The translations under genes were made by a program, and so were the position numbers. The notes beneath the pieces are model-generated. The model was given only the letters and a program-made list of their open reading frames with translations. It made no database searches and had not been told where the DNA came from. From the NCBI GenBank assembly GCA_964400875.1, contig CAYNWK010000035.1, positions 1 through 34,393 on the forward strand: a DNA stretch of 34,393 bases, written 5' to 3'. The stretch comes from CAYNWK01 sp964400875. GTDB lineage: Bacteria > Chloroflexota > Anaerolineae > Anaerolineales > UBA4823. This document shows, one piece after another, positions 1-9,100 of the stretch; position 1 is the stretch's first letter; each line of letters begins with the position of its first letter.

Positions 1-1248
1 GTGCGCGGGGCTTACCATTACTTCGTCACTTCCAGGGTGACCGTCAAAAGGACTGTGGAGAAGAAAGAGAAGAAGAAAAAGATAACCACAACCGAGACTG
101 TGCAGATCCCGGGCTTTGGTTGGCAGGAGCAGGCCGAGATTTTCTTGCAGCAAGTGAAAGATAAGGATTTCCATTTCTTCGCCCTGGACCTGGAGAGCTA
201 CGCCGGGACCCATCCGGACACGCAGGAGAAGTCTAACAACCTGTACACCAAGACGGACGTGCAGGGCATCCGCCACTGGGTGGACGAGGTTCACAAGCGT
301 ACCGGCAAAAAGGTGCTGCTCTACACCCGGGCGACTGTTTTCAGACCGTTTATTCAGCCTCTGGGTGGGGAAGTCCTCAAAGACATCGACTTGTGGATTG
401 CCCGCTATCCCAACGATCCATCCACCAGCTCGATCGGTACCCCTTTTGACGGGAATGCCTTGGTTAAGATCCCCGGGGTGAGCAGCTGGCGTTTCTGGCA
501 GTATTCGGACCGCAATAACGGAAAGGGCGCCGGCTACGGCGCTAAAACCAAGAGCGTCGATCTGAACGTTTACAACGGTTCCGTCGAGGACCTGCGCGCC
601 TGGCTAGGCCTGGCGGGTCAGCCGGTGACCGTTGGAACCGGCGAGAACGGCGATAAACCCGCCCCAATCACCGGAGAAAAGCCCCCAACAGGAATTGTCG
701 AACAGCTAGACGAAATCGGAAAAGCAGGGGGCTCCCTGGTCGTACGTTTCGAATTCAGCCAGGAAAAGATCGACCTGGCTCTGGTGAAAAAACTGTTGGC
801 TTTATTAAAGGGGGCCGGGATCACCCCTCAGGTCAGCCTGGTTGGCGAAGTCGGCGACGGAGGAGGTTCTCAGGAAACTCCTGGCGACAAACCTGCAGAA
901 CCACCCAAGAAGCCGCCCATCTCCGCCCCCGAAAAAGAAACGAGCTTCACCGTCATCGTCCAGCCAAAGACCGGTAAGAAAACTGCCTTGCAGAGCTTCA
1001 CCAAGAAAGACGCGGCCGGGAAACCGATCATGATGCCGCTCGACACCTTGAAGCTGGGTGAACGCGTGACCCGGGAAGCCGGCGACCGCCTGCGCGTCTC
1101 ATCCGACCACAAATTGAGCAAATTCGATAAGGGCGATGGACGGGTGCGCGGCGCCGACAACCGCTTCTATTACCTAGTCACGAAAGAGGCTGCCAACGGG
1201 GACGCCGCCGGCTTGTACGTCAAGGAAGCCGACGTGAAAAAGAGCTAA
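1..1248 (+). CDS. GH25 family muramidase (lysozyme-like), 5'-partial
   Basis: Probably hydrolyses the beta-1,4 MurNAc-GlcNAc bond of peptidoglycan outside the cell. Residues 1-205 of the visible part resemble the central and C-terminal parts of a GH25 barrel: RGAYHYF near the start, then ALDLES with the D63-x-E65 acidic pair, then the strand around KKVLLYTR and the FWQYSD strand. The N-terminal strand that carries the first family Asp (DVSxxQ) is missing, so the gene begins upstream and the GTG at base 1 is not its start. A Lys/Glu-rich insertion (residues 15-35) sits where the family usually runs straight from AYHYF into the helix. A Pro/Gly linker (205-230), a small alpha/beta region (230-285), another Pro-rich linker and an SH3-like C-terminus (315-415) follow. 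The SH3-like part may bind cell wall. The family call is good; the role (own-wall remodelling or attack on other cells) is unknown. Confidence 0.82.
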   Translation: MRGAYHYFVTSRVTVKRTVEKKEKKKKITTTETVQIPGFGWQEQAEIFLQQVKDKDFHFFALDLESYAGTHPDTQEKSNNLYTKTDVQGIRHWVDEVHKRTGKKVLLYTRATVFRPFIQPLGGEVLKDIDLWIARYPNDPSTSSIGTPFDGNALVKIPGVSSWRFWQYSDRNNGKGAGYGAKTKSVDLNVYNGSVEDLRAWLGLAGQPVTVGTGENGDKPAPITGEKPPTGIVEQLDEIGKAGGSLVVRFEFSQEKIDLALVKKLLALLKGAGITPQVSLVGEVGDGGGSQETPGDKPAEPPKKPPISAPEKETSFTVIVQPKTGKKTALQSFTKKDAAGKPIMMPLDTLKLGERVTREAGDRLRVSSDHKLSKFDKGDGRVRGADNRFYYLVTKEAANGDAAGLYVKEADVKKS

Positions 1249-1257
1249 CCGATTAAT

Positions 1258-1282
1258 AGTAGGAGTTACGCAGTTCTCCGAG
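1258..1282. repeat. Short interspersed repeat, copy A (left end, cut by gap)
   Basis: This 25-bp stretch matches 21524-21548 at 23 of 25 positions and carries the repeat's left end GGAGTTACGCAG. The sequence then enters the 100-N gap, so the right end is not seen. The repeat is a plausible reason for the assembly break. Confidence 0.75.
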
Positions 1283-1382
1283 NNNNNNNNNNNNNNNNNN
1301 NNNNNNNNNNNNNNNNNNNNNNNNNNNNNNNNNNNNNNNNNNNNNNNNNNNNNNNNNNNNNNNNNNNNNNNNNNNNNNNNNN
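1283..1382. other. Scaffold gap of 100 N
   Basis: Exactly 100 undetermined bases, a conventional placeholder, so the real length is unknown. The gap hides the rest of repeat copy A and the promoter and first codons of the secreted endonuclease gene. Confidence 0.98.
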
Positions 1383-2390
1383 CTTGTATGCTTTTTAGTT
1401 ATTATGGTTGGGAGCGTTCCCTCGGGATCGATTTCCGCATCCCCTAACGCCGAATTGCTGGCACAAGAAGCGGCAGATACTTCTCTGGCGATATCCTCGT
1501 TCAACGTTCAGTTTCTGGGCCAATCGACCAGACGAGATAATTTCGCCCTCGCCATGATTCTGAGAGATTTCGATATCGTCGTCTTGCAAGAGCTCATTGC
1601 GCCGCCAATCGAAGGGACTTTTCCCGATAACACTCAATTTAAACCGGATCCGGAGGCGGTGCAGTTTTTTATCGCCATGTCCGCCCTGGGGTTCGAGTAC
1701 GAACTCTCCCCTGAGGACACTGGCACCGGATCAGCCAACCATAACAACGGCACCGCGACCGAATGGTGGGCGGTGTTTTATAAACCCGATAGCGTTGGGG
1801 TAGCTGACGGGCTGCCGACGGAGTTCCTGGCGGAGGATCGCACGGATCATGAAAATTATGAACGTGTACCGTATGCCTTCGCATTCCGCACACCCGATAG
1901 CAACTTGGATTTCGTTCTCATTTCGGTACACCTCATGCCCGGCAGCGGTGGAAAGGAGCGACGCAAGGGTGAATTGGCATCGATCGCGGATTGGGTGGAC
2001 GAACACGACGATGAAGAAAGGGATTACATTATTCTTGGCGACATGAATATCGAGGATTGTGAAGAGCTCCAAGACGCCACGCCTCCTGGCTACCGATCCT
2101 TGAACGATGAGTGTGAGGCGACGAACACCAATGTGAACGGTCCAAAGCCGTACGATCATGTGATGTACAGGTCCACGTTCACAAGAGAGATCGACACGAA
2201 ATTTGACTTTCGAGTTTACAATCTGATCGAGGCGATGAGGCCATTTTGGAGAGGGACCGACCCTTATCCGGGTGGTTCCGTCAATCCAATCGGCCTGCCT
2301 CTATACGATCACAATACATTCCGGGCATTTTATTCGGACCATAATCCGGTGGTGTTCAAGATGACAGTCCCGGCGGTGGACGATGATTGA
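1383..2390 (+). CDS. Secreted endonuclease/exonuclease/phosphatase family protein, start hidden in gap
   Basis: A DNase I-like metal-dependent phosphoesterase. Visible family motifs in order are SSFNVQFLG, DIVVLQEL (metal-binding Glu), FVLISVHLMPG (catalytic His), DYIILGDMNIED (Asp/Asn pair), YDHVMYR and the terminal SDHNPVVF (Asp-His). The first ATG after the gap is at 1404, but the frame stays open back to the gap. The codons before that ATG encode LVCFLVI, which continues into a hydrophobic stretch and an Ala-containing SxSAxPNA-like site. This looks like the end of a signal peptide, so the true start is probably inside the gap and the enzyme is exported. The substrate could be DNA, a phosphoinositide-like lipid or another phosphodiester; sequence alone does not decide. 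Confidence 0.85.
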   Translation, partial: LVCFLVIMVGSVPSGSISASPNAELLAQEAADTSLAISSFNVQFLGQSTRRDNFALAMILRDFDIVVLQELIAPPIEGTFPDNTQFKPDPEAVQFFIAMSALGFEYELSPEDTGTGSANHNNGTATEWWAVFYKPDSVGVADGLPTEFLAEDRTDHENYERVPYAFAFRTPDSNLDFVLISVHLMPGSGGKERRKGELASIADWVDEHDDEERDYIILGDMNIEDCEELQDATPPGYRSLNDECEATNTNVNGPKPYDHVMYRSTFTREIDTKFDFRVYNLIEAMRPFWRGTDPYPGGSVNPIGLPLYDHNTFRAFYSDHNPVVFKMTVPAVDDD

Positions 2391-2469
2391 CTTCTCGGCT
2401 TTCAGGACCGTCCAAAACTCCCACATCTGGCCTTACCACAGCAACTCCAAGGAACCCGCGGGCATGGGA

Positions 2470-2497
2470 TCAAACATCCGTCTTCATAAACTATAAT
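2470..2497 (+). promoter_or_regulatory. Candidate sigma-70 promoter for the translocase/HEAT/CNB gene
   Basis: A perfect TATAAT at 2492-2497 lies 38 bp before the ATG at 2535. The matching -35 region (around TCAAAC, 2470-2475, 16-bp spacing) is weak. It sits in the only non-coding stretch ahead of this gene. Confidence 0.45.
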
Positions 2498-2534
2498 ATC
2501 CTATCCGCTCGCTTCAACGAAGAAACACGCATCC

Positions 2535-5500
2535 ATGCAAAGCCCTGCCGCCCGCCTGTTCAGCCTGCTCCAGGTTCGTCCTGCCGAGTCGAACCTGGTC
2601 GGTCTGCTTGCCGGTTTGACTTTCCTTACCGCCGCAGGGGGCGCGGTCGGCTCTCCCGGCATCGAAGCCCTGTTCTACTCCCGCTTCGGGGTGCAGTTCC
2701 TGCCTTACATGTACATTGCCTTGGGGGCTCTCACCCTGGTCACCTCTCTGCTGCTCACCACCGCCATAGGACGCTTCGACCGCAGCCGCCTGTATACGGC
2801 GCTGCCTCTGGCCCTGGCCGTTCTCCTGATCCTGAAACGCTTCGTGATCGACCTGGACATCAGCTGGACTTACCCGCTGATGTGGTTGAGCATGAACGTG
2901 ATCTGGGTGCTGCAGGGTTTCTTTGTGTGGGGGCTGGCCGGCCTGGCCTGCGACACCCGCCAAGCCAAGCGCCTCTTCCCGCTGTTCGGCGCCGGAGGCA
3001 TCCTCGGTCTCAGTTTGGGTGGGTTACTCACCCAACCGCTGGTCGGCATGATCGGGGCCGAGAACTTACTGCTGGTCTGGGCAGCGGCCCTGGTCGCCAG
3101 TTTTTCCCTTTCCCGGGCGCTGGTCGCACGCCGCGCTGCCGGAGAACGCGGGCGATCTCGCCGGATGGGCCAGAGGCGTCGCCAGCCCGGCTTGTTGGAG
3201 GGGCTGCTGGGGGGCTGGCGTTTCGTGCGCAGCTCGGAGCTGATGCGCTGGATGACTGGAGCGGCGGTGCTTTTCGCCGTATTGTGGTTCTCCCTGGTTT
3301 TCCCTTTCGCTAAAGCGGTCACCGTCCAGTTTCCGGCCGAGGCCGACCTGGCCGGTTTCCTCGGCTTGTTCGCCGGCCTGAGTTCCGCCGCGGCCATGGC
3401 GATCTCCTTGCTGGCCGCCAACCGGCTGTACGCCCGTTTGGGCTTCATGGCGACCATCCTGGCTTACCCGCTGCTGTACCTGCTGGGCTTTACAACCCTG
3501 GCTTTGGCTGCCTCCTTCCCCGTGCTGGTCGCCTTCCGTTTCGCGCAGGTGGCCTGGTCCGAAGGGGTCAGTGAAGGCGCCAACCAGGCCATGTTCAACC
3601 TGGTTCCACCCGAGCAGCGCGAGCAAACCCGCACCTTCGTGCGCGGCGTAGCCAACCAGGTGGGCACCTCGCTGGCCGGCGGCGTGCTGCTGATCGGCGA
3701 GCTCGGCATGGGCAGCCGGGCCATCTTCCTGATCGGGTCGGCCGCCGCGCTGGCTACAACGTACTTCGTGCTGCGCGCCAGCCGCGCTTATGGAGGCGCC
3801 GTGACCGAGGCGCTGCGCGCCGGCCTGCCGCATCTGTTCTTCAGCGAGGAGCAGCCTTTTGGCGGTTTCCGACAGGACGCCGCGGCTGTGCAGGCGGTCA
3901 TCGACGGGATCACCAGCCCTGAGCCGTCTGTACGCCGGGTATCGGCTGAGATCCTGGCCAACCTTGGCCTGCCTCAAGCCGCTGAAGCCGCGGTCGCCGC
4001 CCTGGACGATGAGGATCCCGCAGTGCGGGCAGCCCTGCTGCGCGCCCTGGCGCGCGCCGGCGCATCCGGCGCTCTGCTGGAGGTCCTGCCCCATCTGCAC
4101 GACCCCGCGCCCGAGGTGCGCCGCCAGGCCGTTGAGGCCGTGCGCCAGCTTTCTGGCTACCCGTCCGGCGCGGCCCGCCAGATTCGCCCATTATTGGACG
4201 ACTCCGACCCAATGGTGCGCTCGCGGGCTGCCCTGACGCTGCTCTGCGCTGGGGACAATCCCGTGGCCCGCAGAGTGTTGGAAATGATGGCCCGCAGCGA
4301 CGAGTCTCCCAATCGCCTGGCCGCGCTGGAAGCGCTGGCCGAGTGGGGCGACCCGAGCGCCTTCGACCTGGTCGCCGCCCGCCTGGACGATCCGAACCCG
4401 GCTGTGCGCCAGCGCGCCGTGGACGCCATCGGCCAGATCGACGCTGAACGCTGCCTGATGCCTCTGGCGGCAGCCCTGGGCGACGAGGACGACAAGGTCC
4501 GCCAGGCCCTTGCGAGGGTCCTGGGTAAGATCGGAGCCCCTGCCCTGGAAGCCACTCTTCTCGCGCTCGAAGACCCGGAGAGGCAGGACGGCGCGCTGTT
4601 CGCCCTGGAGCAGCTCCCCGCCCGCCGTGAAGCGGAACGCGTGCGCAGCTACGCCCACGCCCGGGCGGAGCGGGCCATGCGTTATTATCGTTTCTGGCGC
4701 GCTATGCAGCCAGCTGACGGCGAACGCCTTGCGCTTCTGGCCGATTCCCTTCACGCCAGAGCGTTCAAGGGCGCGCAACGCGCTCTGCAGGCGATCAGCC
4801 TGTTGGGCGATACGCAGGCCATGTCGCTGGCCATCGAAGTGTTGGAGGGCGGCAATCCACGCCAGCGCGCCAACGCTTTGGAGACCCTGGAAACTCTGGG
4901 CGACCGCGAAACAGTCCGGTTTTTGCTGCCCTTGTGGGAGCCGGAGGTAGAAACGGCTGATCTCCCCGGCGATAGCTGGATAATTCGTTTGCTCGAAGAT
5001 GAAGACCCCTGGCTGCGCGCCTGCACGGCGCTCGCCGCAGCCGAGAACCCGCAGCCTGATGTGCGCGCTCGCCTGGAACAGCTCGCCGAGCACGACCCGG
5101 AAGGGCTGGTGCGCGGCATCGCCCGCTCGATATTAAATGGAGGCGCTTCCATGGAAGACACCTTGCCGACCGTTTCAATTATGGAACGGATTCTCTTTTT
5201 ACGCCGAGTGCCGTTGTTTGCCGGCCTGCCCCCCGCCGACCTGGAGCAGATCGCCGAGGTGGCCGGCGAGCTCACCTTCGCTGAAGGCGACCACCTGGTC
5301 GTCCAGGGCGAGCTCGGCGAGGAGATGTACATCCTGGTCTCTGGAGAGGTGCGCGTCGTGGTGGAAGACTATGATTCGGGCGAGCCGATCGAGCTCGTCC
5401 GCCGCGGCCCGGGGGAATACGTCGGCGAGATGGCGGTGATCAGCGAGGAACCGCGCATGGCTTCGCTGATCGCGGCCGAAGGTGTGCGGGCCCTGTACAT

Positions 5501-5624
5501 CGACAAATCCCAGTTTCGCGAACTGCTGCGCCGGCGCCCCCAAACCAGCCTGGCGGTCATCGAGGTGCTCTGCGAGCGCCTGCGCGAGACGGTGCACCAT
5601 GGCGATCCGGCTATGGCGCATTGA
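2535..5624 (+). CDS. Nucleotide-translocase/MFS-like membrane domain fused to HEAT repeats and a cyclic-nucleotide-binding domain
   Basis: Residues 1-415 form a polytopic membrane domain of about 10-12 helices that resembles the ATP/ADP translocase-like (Npt/NTT) branch of MFS proteins. Residues 445-870 are Ala/Leu-rich HEAT-like repeats of about 30 residues, recurring as DDxDPxVRxxAxxAL. Residues 885-1015 are a cyclic-nucleotide-binding fold: FAEGDHLVVQGELGEEMYIL, then a phosphate-binding cassette GEMAVISEEPRMASL with the expected Glu (E965) and Arg (R974). Fusions of this kind are known in Chloroflexota and some other bacteria, but their substrate is not established. The likely reading is a transporter or transporter-derived membrane sensor whose cytoplasmic HEAT/CNB part responds to cAMP or cGMP. 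A class III cyclase is encoded 0.5 kb downstream, which would fit. The start ATG has no clear Shine-Dalgarno sequence. Confidence 0.82.
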   Translation: MQSPAARLFSLLQVRPAESNLVGLLAGLTFLTAAGGAVGSPGIEALFYSRFGVQFLPYMYIALGALTLVTSLLLTTAIGRFDRSRLYTALPLALAVLLILKRFVIDLDISWTYPLMWLSMNVIWVLQGFFVWGLAGLACDTRQAKRLFPLFGAGGILGLSLGGLLTQPLVGMIGAENLLLVWAAALVASFSLSRALVARRAAGERGRSRRMGQRRRQPGLLEGLLGGWRFVRSSELMRWMTGAAVLFAVLWFSLVFPFAKAVTVQFPAEADLAGFLGLFAGLSSAAAMAISLLAANRLYARLGFMATILAYPLLYLLGFTTLALAASFPVLVAFRFAQVAWSEGVSEGANQAMFNLVPPEQREQTRTFVRGVANQVGTSLAGGVLLIGELGMGSRAIFLIGSAAALATTYFVLRASRAYGGAVTEALRAGLPHLFFSEEQPFGGFRQDAAAVQAVIDGITSPEPSVRRVSAEILANLGLPQAAEAAVAALDDEDPAVRAALLRALARAGASGALLEVLPHLHDPAPEVRRQAVEAVRQLSGYPSGAARQIRPLLDDSDPMVRSRAALTLLCAGDNPVARRVLEMMARSDESPNRLAALEALAEWGDPSAFDLVAARLDDPNPAVRQRAVDAIGQIDAERCLMPLAAALGDEDDKVRQALARVLGKIGAPALEATLLALEDPERQDGALFALEQLPARREAERVRSYAHARAERAMRYYRFWRAMQPADGERLALLADSLHARAFKGAQRALQAISLLGDTQAMSLAIEVLEGGNPRQRANALETLETLGDRETVRFLLPLWEPEVETADLPGDSWIIRLLEDEDPWLRACTALAAAENPQPDVRARLEQLAEHDPEGLVRGIARSILNGGASMEDTLPTVSIMERILFLRRVPLFAGLPPADLEQIAEVAGELTFAEGDHLVVQGELGEEMYILVSGEVRVVVEDYDSGEPIELVRRGPGEYVGEMAVISEEPRMASLIAAEGVRALYIDKSQFRELLRRRPQTSLAVIEVLCERLRETVHHGDPAMAH

Positions 5625-5750
5625 GCGTGCCTGCTCTACTAAGGTATCCGGATGGGAAGTATGTTCCACAGTCACAGCATTCGGTGTTATCCTTAAGCGC
5701 GGGGCTTAAAGAGTTGTGAACAGACCATTGTCTATACGGATCAAAAATTC

Positions 5751-6086
5751 ATGAGCTTAGAAGATTTCAAAAATAAATCCGCTGCCATGTACCAGGCTAT
5801 CCAATCCGGGAGCCTGAACACCAAGGGCTGCGCCCACCTCGCACAAGTGGAGGAAGTCACCCCCAGCTCGGCGGGCTGCGAAGAGTGCCTCAAGATCGGC
5901 GACACCTGGGTGCATTTGCGCATGTGCCTGATCTGCGGCAAAGTCGGCTGCTGCGACAACTCCAAAAACAAACACGCTACCAAACACTTCCACGATTCCG
6001 GTCACGCCTTGATCATGTCCATGGAATCTTGGGAGGATTGGATCTGGTGCTACCTGGACGAGAAGTTAATCCGGCCCAGGAGGTAG
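5751..6086 (+). CDS. UBP-type zinc finger protein
   Basis: A 111-residue cytoplasmic protein made almost entirely of a ZnF-UBP domain. Likely zinc ligands are C27-x-H29, C43-x2-C46, C59-x2-C62, C67, H75, H79 and H85, and the typical WVHLRMCLICGKVGCCD block and terminal WCYLDE are present. In eukaryotes this domain binds the free C-terminal tail of ubiquitin. Bacterial copies are common as small stand-alone proteins with no established partner. The stop is 15 bp before the cyclase ATG, and the reading direction is shared with the following four genes, so it is probably the first gene of that operon. The 126-bp gap upstream should carry the promoter, but I see no convincing -35/-10 pair. Confidence 0.88.
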   Translation: MSLEDFKNKSAAMYQAIQSGSLNTKGCAHLAQVEEVTPSSAGCEECLKIGDTWVHLRMCLICGKVGCCDNSKNKHATKHFHDSGHALIMSMESWEDWIWCYLDEKLIRPRR

Positions 6087-6101
6087 CCCAATCACTTAAC
6101 C

Positions 6102-9100
6102 ATGTCACCGTCCGACCAGCAGCGCTTTATCCCCGAAGAAATGGCCGCCAAACTCAAAGCGGCCCGCGCCAGCCGCGCCATGCAGGGCGAGCGGCGGGTG
6201 GTGACGATACTCTTCTGCGATGTGACCGGCTCCACCGCCATGGCCGAACAGCTCGACCCCGAAGATTGGGCCGAGATCATGGATGACGCCTTCGATTACC
6301 TGATCGCGCCCATCTACCGTTATGAAGGCACCCTGGCGCGCCTGATGGGCGACGCCATCCTGGCGTTTTTCGGCGCCCCGCTGGCTCACGAAGATGACCC
6401 GGAGCGCGCCGTCCGGGCCGGCCTGGACATCATCGACGGGGTGCAACCCTTCCGCGAGCAGGTTCAACGCCGCTACGGCCTGGATTTCAACGTGCGTATC
6501 GGCATCAACACCGGCACAGTGGTCGTCGGCGAGATCGGCTCGGACCTGGCGGTCGAGTACACTGCCATGGGCGACGCCGTCAACCTGGCGGCGCGCATGG
6601 AGCAGACCGCCCGTCCGGGGACCGTGCAGGTTTCCGAGAACACACACCGCTTCGTAGCGCCGCTCTTCGAGTTCGAGTCTTTGGGTGAGGTCGCCGTCAA
6701 AGGCAAGGCTGCGCCAGTGCAGTCTTACTGCGTGCTCCACCCCAAAGAACAGCCCGGTCGCCTGCGCGGCATCGCCGGATTGAGCTCTCCGGTCATTGGT
6801 CGTGAGGGTGAGCTCGAACAGCTCGAACAGTGCCTCACCGAGCTTCGCCAGGGTCGCGGCGGCATCGCCCTCCTGCTGGGTGAGGCTGGCCTGGGCAAGA
6901 GCCGCCTGATCGAAGAGCTGCGCTCCCGCTGGGAAGCTGCTGAGCCCCGTGGCACCTGGACTGTGCTGGAGGGGATCTCTTACGAAACCAAGCGCCCTTA
7001 CGGCCCCTTCGTGCGCCACCAGCGCCGCTTTTTCGGCGTCGAGGAAGGGGACAGCCGGGAACGCATCTCCGAAAAGATCGCCACCCACCTCGGCGCTCTG
7101 GTTGAGGGCGAGGAGTTCGAGATCGCCGGCACCGTTGCTCTGCTGCGCGCGGCTGCCCGCGGAGGGGAAGGCGCCGGCTTGGAGGGCGAAGCCCTCAAAA
7201 CCCAGCTGTTCGCAGCCCAGCTGGATTCCTGGAATAAAGTAGCCCAAAGCGCCCCGCTGGTGATTGTTTTCGACGATTTGCACTGGGCGGACCCGGCTTC
7301 GGTCGAGCTGCTCCTGCACCTGTTCCAGCTGTGCGAGCGCGCGCCGATCTTGTTCCTGTGCGCCATGCGCCCCTACCGCCAATCTCCCGGCTGGCAGGTC
7401 AAGCTGGTCGCCGATACCGATTATCCCCACCGCTACCGCCAGGTCGAACTGCCGCCCCTGTCGGGCGAGGCCAGCGATTCGCTGGTCGAAAACCTGCTCG
7501 TGGTGGCCGATCTGCCCAAGGGGATGCGCGCCGCTATCCTGGAAAAGACCGAGGGCAACCCTTTCTTCATCGAGGAAGTCATCCGCACGCTGATCGATCG
7601 CGGCGCTATCGAGCGGGATGAATCAGGCTTGCGCTGGCGGGCAGCCGAGAGACCGGCCTCCTTTCCCATCCCCGACAACCTGCAAGCCTTGCTCACCGCC
7701 CGCATCGATGTGCTGGAAGAGCAGCCTCGCCGCACATTGCAGGTGGCTTCCGTCATCGGCCGGGACTTCTACTACCGTGTCCTCGAGCACCTTTCCGGCG
7801 CGCAGAATGGGTTGGTTGAAAAACTAAATACCTTGCAGCGCGCCGGGCTGATCGTCGAGACGGCCCGCCAGCCGGAACTCGAGTACGCCTTCCGCCACGA
7901 GCTCACCCGCGAGGCGGCTTACCGATCGATCCTGCGCCGCGATCGCCGCCGCTACCATCTCCAGGTTGCTGAGACCATTGAAGAGTTCTTTGCCGATCGA
8001 CTCGAAGAGCAGGCCCACCGGCTGGCGTATCATTTCCAGGAGGCCCGAGAGCTGCCCCGAGCATATAAGTACGCCGTCATGGCCGGCGACGAGGCCGCCC
8101 GCCTGTACGCCAATACCGAGGCGATCGATCATTACCACATGGCGCTTGAAATAGCGGAACAAATCGAGGTTGAAGACCAGCAGCTGCTGCATGTTTACAC
8201 CCGCCTGGGTCGAACCCTCGAGCTGAGCGGGATGTATGCGGAAGCTTTAGAGACCTATCAGGAGTTGGAATCCGTAGGCGTCGAACAAGCGAAACCTGCG
8301 CTGGAATTGGCTGCTCTCCTCCCTCAGGCCACGATCCGCGCCACGCCAAACCCATACCACGACGCCGATCTCAGCAGGGCGCTGTCCATACGCTCCCGTT
8401 CCCTGGCGAAACAGCTCGACGATCCTGCCGCCGAAGCCAGGGCCTTGTGGAATTTGATGAACGTCAATTATTTCGAATTCCAGGATCTTGAGCTCGTGCA
8501 GGGTTTTGGTGAAGAAGCGCTGGATATCGCCCGCCGGAACAATCTAAAAGAAGAGCTCGGTTATATCCTTCACGATCTCGGCCGCGCCTATCTTGAGGGT
8601 GGCAAGCTGGAGCAGGCTCGCGAGGCCATCGACCAATCGCAAGCGATCTGGCGTGAGTTGAACAATTTACCCATGCTGGCGGACAGTTATGGAAACCTGG
8701 CCGAAAGGTTGTACCTGGCTGCGGAGTTCGACCGGGCGCTGGAAGCCGCCCAGGAGGGACTGCGTATCACCCGTTCCATAGGCAACCTGTGGGGGCAATC
8801 TTACAGCACCCTTCAGCTGTGCGCGATTCGCGCGGAGTATGGCCAATGGGAGGTTTTCTTCGAGGAAGCCGACCGCTGCATCGAACTGGCCCGGGAGGCC
8901 AAGTTTACGTACCCCCTTTTGGTCATCCCGCTGGTGAAGGGTTGGATTTATCTTTTGTTGGGAGATCTCTCGGCTGGTGAGGCCAATTATCAGGCGGCCT
9001 TGGAAGTCTTGGGCGACATCGACAGTAATTTTAAGCAGGCCTTTGGCGTGCACCTGCCGATCTTTGAGGCTTACCTGGCTTATTTGAAAGAGGATATGGT

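Noticed and set aside
1253..1504. Small minus-strand frame across the first gap
   Set aside because: It runs through undetermined bases, and its end (LGELRNSYY) comes from the repeat; a similar LGGLRNSYC arises from copy B. It is a repeat artefact, not a gene.
2387..3313. Plus-strand frame of 308 codons at the start of the translocase/HEAT/CNB gene
   Set aside because: It is Arg/Pro-rich, overlaps the well-supported membrane protein in another frame and has no recognisable motif.
6105..7430. Minus-strand open frame of 441 codons opposite the cyclase
   Set aside because: The plus strand has intact cyclase and AAA motifs. The reverse frame is typical of GC-rich antisense and shows no family features.
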